Source: Herpetosiphonaceae bacterium (lineage in GTDB: Bacteria > Chloroflexota > Chloroflexia > Chloroflexales > Kallotenuaceae). From it: DNA of 57,967 bases. The position numbers and the translations under genes are program-made. This document shows positions 54,447 to 57,967 of the stretch, piece after piece. The notes beneath the pieces were generated by a model, which was not told the origin of the DNA, did not search any database, and saw only the letters and a list, made by a program, of their open reading frames with translations. How positions within the stretch are numbered: the stretch's first letter is position 1; each line of letters starts with the position of its first letter. The DNA lies in assembly GCA_036374795.1 (NCBI GenBank), contig DASUTC010000056.1:1-57967 (forward strand), read 5' to 3'.

Positions 54447-54475
54447 TTGACATAACAGAATTGACAGTGTAGGAA
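54447..54475 (+). promoter_or_regulatory. Near-consensus promoter before the YdjM-like gene
   Basis: TTGACA at 54447-54452, 17 bp, TAGGAA at 54470-54475. A second TTGACA is at 54461. The surroundings are AT-rich, unlike most of the window. First gene starts 57 bp after the -10 box. Confidence 0.55.
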
Positions 54476-54531
54476 GGCTCGCCTGGCAGATCCATGCCGG
54501 TGGGCAAACAACGCAGAAAGGAGACGCATCC

Positions 54532-55230
54532 ATGTCCAGCTTTAGAACACACATGCTGATCGGTGCGGTTGGTGGTCTGGCGCTCGCACGCTGGTTGGAG
54601 CCCAGCCAGGTACTCCCACTACCGAGCGGCGTCTGGCAAGTGGGTACGCCCTATGTGCCGCTGGGCTTGACGGGCGTTGGCCTCATCGTCGGTTCAGCGG
54701 TTGGGTGTACGTGGCCTGACCTGGATGAATCGGGATCGTGGCCTGCGCGCAGGCTCAAATCGGCGGTAGCGCTGGTCGCCGCGCCGCTGGTCGGCGTGGT
54801 CGGCTATGCCCTCGCCGTGCAGGGACGGGTCGTGCTGCGCCCGGAGCTGGCGGCGGCCCTGGGCATCCTCATCGGAGCCCTGCTCCTCGGGCCGGCGCTG
54901 GGCTGGCTGCTGCTCCGGCTCATTCGCGTGGGCGCGGGCGGGCATCGCCGACTGACGCATAGCCTCGTCGTGGGCGGCCTGCTGGCCGTGCTGGCGGAGG
55001 TGCTGTGGCGGGGCGACCAGCCGGTCTGGGCGCTCGTCCCGGCGGCGCTGGCGTGGTTCCAGGGGCTGCATTTAATCGGCGACCTCGTGACGCCAAGTGG
55101 CGTCCCACTCATGTACCCGATCAGCGCGCGCGACGTGGGGCTGCCACGGCCGCTCTCCAGCGTCGGCGAGTCCCTCATCACGATCGTTGCCCTCGGCGTC
55201 GGCTCCTGGCTCGTTTGGGGTGGCTCATAA
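54532..55230 (+). CDS. YdjM/DUF457-type membrane-bound metal-dependent hydrolase
   Basis: 232 residues, ATG after AAAGGAG. FRTHMLIGAVGGLAL, GCTWPDLDESGSWPARRL, GGHRRLTHSLVVGGLLAVL and LHLIGDLVTPSGVPLMYPIS carry the family's metal-binding H, PDLD, HR..THS and H..D motifs. Five or so membrane segments. The family (LexA-regulated YdjM in E. coli) is thought to act on membrane phospholipids, substrate unproven. Here it has its own promoter beside the candidate transfer origin, so it may be a stress- or transfer-related function of the element. Confidence 0.85.
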   Translation: MSSFRTHMLIGAVGGLALARWLEPSQVLPLPSGVWQVGTPYVPLGLTGVGLIVGSAVGCTWPDLDESGSWPARRLKSAVALVAAPLVGVVGYALAVQGRVVLRPELAAALGILIGALLLGPALGWLLLRLIRVGAGGHRRLTHSLVVGGLLAVLAEVLWRGDQPVWALVPAALAWFQGLHLIGDLVTPSGVPLMYPISARDVGLPRPLSSVGESLITIVALGVGSWLVWGGS

Positions 55231-56171
55231 ACATCATCACCGCCTGCACTACCCTGCTCCGCGCGCTGGCAACGGCATGTCACAACGCAGGTCTGTCCGT
55301 CGGCGACGATCTGCACGCCCTGCTCATCCTGACCCAGCAGGGCGGCCCAGGACGCGCTTCGAGACCGGTTCTGCACACGGTCACGTCGCAACGAATCTCC
55401 GATGCTCCAGCGCTCGCCAAGCTGCTCGTCGAGCTGGATCTGCTCCTGCCCGATCAGGTGGGAATCGACGACCAGACGACGCTGGTGACCTGCTGCCGGG
55501 TCTGGCGATGGGTGCAGGCCCACGGGCTGACCGCGCTACCCTGGCGCGCCGTGCTGCATGGGCTCCTGCATGGACCAAGGGCGCAGACCCGGCAGCACGC
55601 AGGTCAGACGCCGTCCAGTGCGTTCTGGTATGCGCGGCTCGTCGATCACGGCCCCCACGATGACACCAGGACAGCGGCCTGTGCCAGCCCTGTGGTGGCG
55701 GTCCAGTACGCCCGGCTGATCGACCGGGCGGCACACGCTGAGACATGTGCCGCCGCATGCGAGCCTGCGACGGCTCACCTCTACACGATCGTGATCGCCG
55801 CGCTGCGCACGCCTGCCGTATGCGCATATCGGGACGTGAGCGCGCCAGACGCGCCAGGATGCGACGATACCGAACGAGTGCGAACGCTGCGTGGACCGCT
55901 CCAGGTCCCTGCTCCTCCGATGCATGCGGTGGCGTTTGTCCGCGCTGGCGATGCGATCGTGGCCGTTGAGGCGGCGCGGCATGCTGCCGAAACACTAATC
56001 TGGGAGATCACCCGGGACGATGCTGCACGCGCGCTGCTCGGATTGCACGAGGCGCAGCGTCAGCAGCGGATCGCCGACGGCCTGATGTCAGGCCCAGACG
56101 CTGCGGCCCAGGGTGAGGCCCATCTCTCACCATGCAGCGGATCGCTTCCCTATGGGGCATACGGCACGTAG
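55215..56171 (+). CDS. Hypothetical protein, start uncertain
   Basis: About 318 residues. No ATG or GTG fits the beginning; TTG at 55215, overlapping the previous stop by 16 bp, is the best choice, ahead of a coding-like stretch (LLRALATACHNAGLSVGDDLHALLIL). Rich in Ala and Cys, with a repeated pattern SAFWYARLVDHGPHDDTRTAAC / AVQYARLIDRAAHAETCAAAC. No membrane segment or known domain. Codon use and absence of stops support a real gene, possibly broken at the start. Confidence 0.45.
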   Translation: MGWLINIITACTTLLRALATACHNAGLSVGDDLHALLILTQQGGPGRASRPVLHTVTSQRISDAPALAKLLVELDLLLPDQVGIDDQTTLVTCCRVWRWVQAHGLTALPWRAVLHGLLHGPRAQTRQHAGQTPSSAFWYARLVDHGPHDDTRTAACASPVVAVQYARLIDRAAHAETCAAACEPATAHLYTIVIAALRTPAVCAYRDVSAPDAPGCDDTERVRTLRGPLQVPAPPMHAVAFVRAGDAIVAVEAARHAAETLIWEITRDDAARALLGLHEAQRQQRIADGLMSGPDAAAQGEAHLSPCSGSLPYGAYGT

Positions 56172-56281
56172 AGGTAGAGCGATCGAGCAGATCACAACGT
56201 GCGTCCAGGTGCTGGACAGGAGCGATATGGACACCCGGAAAGAAGCAAGACATGACGCTTAAGTACGATACATTTTGAACC

Positions 56282-56863
56282 TTGGCGGTCGATGACCCGT
56301 GCTCCCCCGTGCGGGGAAGCAGAGTCGAACTTGGGCAGGATCGCGCGCTCGCCGATCAGCTGCGCGCCCACATCATCACGCATGCGGACGTCGCGAGCGA
56401 GGTGGTGCTGCGCCCGCTCGTCGGCCTGGCCCTGCACCTGCCGGCGTGGGCGAATGCGGGCGAGGTCGCACGGGCGATCGATGCCGAGCAGGTCACGGCA
56501 GGGTTTCTGGATTTCCAGGGCCGCTGCTGCGTGGCCGTTCCCGCCCAGGTGGTGCATCTGGAGCAAACGGCGCACGCCGTGGCGAAAGTGCTGCATGGCC
56601 TGTTAGAGATTCATACGCCGTATATCAATCGCTACGCCGATGCCTGTGCGGAGCCGGAGCTGCGCGCCGTGGACGATCTGGCCGCGATCGAGGCGGTCTG
56701 CGCGCTCTTGTCGGTGAACAGCGCGCTGGTCCGGCAGATTCAGGCGGTGCGTGCCATCACGCTCGCGCCGGAGCTGCGCGCGCTGCTCGACGAAAGTCTC
56801 CAATTGGTGGTTGAAGAGATTCAGGGTCGTCAGACCGCACATGCGGGGAGCGACGCCGGATAA
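56282..56863 (+). CDS. Hypothetical helical protein
   Basis: 193 residues if started at TTG 56282; an in-frame stop lies just upstream at 56276, and no ribosome site is visible, so GTG 56309 is also possible. Sequence is helical and Ala/Leu-rich (LADQLRAHIITHADVASEVVLRPLVGLAL; DLAAIEAVCALLSVNSALVRQIQ). No domain recognised. Confidence 0.4.
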   Translation: MAVDDPCSPVRGSRVELGQDRALADQLRAHIITHADVASEVVLRPLVGLALHLPAWANAGEVARAIDAEQVTAGFLDFQGRCCVAVPAQVVHLEQTAHAVAKVLHGLLEIHTPYINRYADACAEPELRAVDDLAAIEAVCALLSVNSALVRQIQAVRAITLAPELRALLDESLQLVVEEIQGRQTAHAGSDAG

Positions 56864-56944
56864 CGGAGAGGTCAGAACACGGTGATTCAGCGCATGGTAA
56901 TCAGCCAAACCAGCATGGCGAGACGTACCGCGCGCCGCCAACTG

Positions 56945-56989
56945 TTGGCCGTGAGCGCCTGCTCAGGAACGCTTCCCGTGTGCTATGGT
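56945..56989 (+). promoter_or_regulatory. Degenerate fourth copy of the promoter element
   Basis: TTGGCC at 56945-56950 is followed after exactly 33 bp by TATGGT at 56984-56989, the same spacing as in the three clear copies. ACCAGCATGGC about 40 bp upstream recalls the ACCAGCATAGC of copy 3. The rest is diverged. It precedes only a possible 44-codon frame. Confidence 0.35.
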
Positions 56990-57072
56990 ACGCCTTAGAG
57001 GAGCGTCTGAGCAAGGGGCTGCTGTTCGCTGATCGGTGGGAGCGGTTCAGGCAGCAACGGAAGGAACGAGAC

Positions 57073-57207
57073 GTGCATGCCGTGTCACGCGACCATCTTT
57101 TCTCGTCCGTATGCGCCATACTGGTGTCGGCATGCTTAACCGTTGTGGGGGTTACAAAACGTGAGCACCGCAGGGAGTGCGGACCCCGTGCTGGCTGGGG
57201 CCTATGA
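57073..57207 (+). CDS. Possible 44-residue membrane peptide
   Basis: GTG 57073 follows GGAAGGAACGAGAC, an acceptable ribosome site, and opens a frame with one hydrophobic stretch (HLFSSVCAILVSACLTVVGV) and a basic tail. It lies about 85 bp after the degenerate promoter element. Support is thin. Confidence 0.25.
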   Translation: MHAVSRDHLFSSVCAILVSACLTVVGVTKREHRRECGPRAGWGL

Positions 57208-57236
57208 CACCCGCACGCCACGAGAACACAGCACCG

Positions 57237-57272
57237 GATACGACGACCATGCGCAACCATGGTCGTCGTATC
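57237..57272 (-). terminator. Perfect 15-bp hairpin after the RCC1 gene
   Basis: GATACGACGACCATG (57237-57251) pairs with 57258-57272 across a 6-nt loop, 17 bp beyond the stop of the minus-strand RCC1-repeat gene. No T-run. Confidence 0.6.
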
Positions 57273-57288
57273 GGCGATGGACCCGCTG

Positions 57289-57967
57289 TTACCACATCGG
57301 GGGTGGCGTGGCTTGGCCGTAGTCATTGCGGCCCCAGCAGGCAATCATCCCATCGGTGCGCAGCGCGCAGGTGTGATTACTGCCGACGCTGACCTCCGTA
57401 AAGGTGCCGCTCGGTGCGGCGATCTGTCCCAAGCTCGTGCTCCCCCAGCAGACGATGGTTTGGTCGGTGCGCAGCGCGCAGGTGTAATTATCGCCGCCGC
57501 TGACCTCCGTAAAGGTGCCGGCGGGCGGTGTCGCCTCCCCATAGGTGTTCTCGCCCCAGCAAGCGAGGGTGGCATCGGTGCGGATGCCGCAGGTGTGTGA
57601 GTAACCCGCACTGACCTGGGTAAAGGCACCGCCGGGCGGGGTCGCCTGTCCAAAGGTATTCAGCCCCCAACAGGCAAGGGCGCTATCGGTGCGCAGCCCG
57701 CAGGTGTGGTTTCTCCCACCGCTGATCTGGATAAAGGTGCCGGCGGGCGGCGTGGCCTTCCCGAAGGCGTTCTCGCCCCAGCAGACGGGCGTGCCATCCG
57801 CTCGCAGCGCACAGTGGTGGTAGAAACCTTCGCTGAGCTGCACGAAGGTGCCGGCGGGCGGGGTCGCCTGTCCAAAGGTATTCGCGCCCCAGCAGGCAAG
57901 GGTGCTATCGGTGCGCAGCCCGCAGGTGTGCCACCCGCCGGATCTGACCTGGGTAAAGGTGCTGCTG
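57289..57967 (-). CDS. RCC1-repeat protein, N-terminal part outside the window
   Basis: The frame is open to the window edge and ends at a TAA at 57289. It encodes six units of exactly 37 residues (111 bp): C(A/G)LRTD..(L/I)(A/V)CWG.N..GQATPPAGTF..(V/I)S.G..HT, the RCC1/BNR-like pattern common in extracellular bacterial beta-propellers. Each unit has two cysteines, 10 residues apart, which may form disulphides. An apparent start at 57843 is an internal GTG, since repeats continue upstream. Probably part of a longer secreted protein; function unknown. Confidence 0.8.
   Translation of the reverse strand, partial: SSTFTQVRSGGWHTCGLRTDSTLACWGANTFGQATPPAGTFVQLSEGFYHHCALRADGTPVCWGENAFGKATPPAGTFIQISGGRNHTCGLRTDSALACWGLNTFGQATPPGGAFTQVSAGYSHTCGIRTDATLACWGENTYGEATPPAGTFTEVSGGDNYTCALRTDQTIVCWGSTSLGQIAAPSGTFTEVSVGSNHTCALRTDGMIACWGRNDYGQATPPPMW

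Larger units (their letters stand above)
53691..54531. other. Non-coding repeat-rich region, candidate oriT or replication origin
   Basis: About 840 bp. It holds two phased short-repeat arrays (53696-53803 and 53964-54078), G-rich clusters around 54230-54300 and a near-consensus promoter at 54447-54475. Long open frames here read through the arrays with atypical composition and are not credible genes. The position behind the replication-relaxation gene suggests a DNA-processing site. Confidence 0.6.

Noticed and set aside
56901-57344. A 147-codon minus-strand frame before the RCC1 gene
   Set aside because: It runs across the perfect hairpin at 57237 and overlaps the RCC1 gene end; it is Arg/Ser/Cys-rich with no domain.

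Overview
The window is GC-rich DNA, apart from a few AT-richer patches, with very tight gene packing: many neighbouring genes share ATGA or TGATG stop/start overlaps. Surface proteins built from SdrD_B-like and DUF11 repeats, proline/threonine linkers of the PTPT type, a giant YD-repeat protein with PKD domains, and XRE-type helix-turn-helix repeats together suggest a member of the Chloroflexota. That placement is inference from protein style; no rRNA or tRNA gene was seen. The gene content is that of a large mobile element, either a conjugative plasmid or an integrative conjugative element.

Layout. (A) 1-7462: a + strand replication/regulation operon: winged-helix regulator, receiver-like protein, a 768-residue replication initiator with a DnaA_N-like C-terminal domain and four 63-bp palindrome-bearing repeats inside its own gene, a degenerate DnaQ-like exonuclease, an unknown protein, a secreted C25 (gingipain-type) protease and a response-regulator-like protein. 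(B) 7597-16718: a + strand operon for surface proteins, led by two degenerate two-component-like proteins and a histidine-rich membrane protein. (C) 16719-19790: a regulator remnant, hairpins and a minus-strand subtilisin. (D) 19790-21287: a complete insertion sequence of IS481 type with 25-bp terminal repeats and a 7-bp target duplication. (E) 21291-33371: type IV secretion operon: NlpC/P60 lipoprotein, VirB6-like, secreted and bitopic accessory proteins, pilin-like protein, PrgI/VirB3-like protein and VirB4 ATPase. (F) 33679-44196: minus-strand cargo: a 2401-residue RHS polymorphic toxin with a NucA/NucB-type DNase tip, a DHFR-like reductase, and a triple-XRE protein fused to a transthyretin-like domain. 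(G) 44573-53690: second transfer operon: a 1432-residue unknown protein, a membrane protein, a VirD4/TraG-type coupling ATPase and a replication-relaxation family protein. (H) 53691-56863: a non-coding region with two helically phased repeat arrays (candidate oriT or origin), a YdjM-type membrane hydrolase and unknown genes. (I) 57289-end: a partial minus-strand RCC1-repeat protein.

How the parts fit. A roughly 100-bp promoter-like element occurs three times (7597, 21291, 44573), always with TTGGCAG(C/A)TAAC exactly 33 bp (from TTGGCA) before a TAT(C/G)CT box, upstream of operons B, E and G. This suggests that surface proteins and both transfer operons form one regulon of the element. No canonical relaxase was recognised, which makes the replication-relaxation protein and the phased arrays next to it the most interesting candidates for a little-described DNA-processing module. 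The intragenic repeats in the initiator are the best candidate for the vegetative origin.
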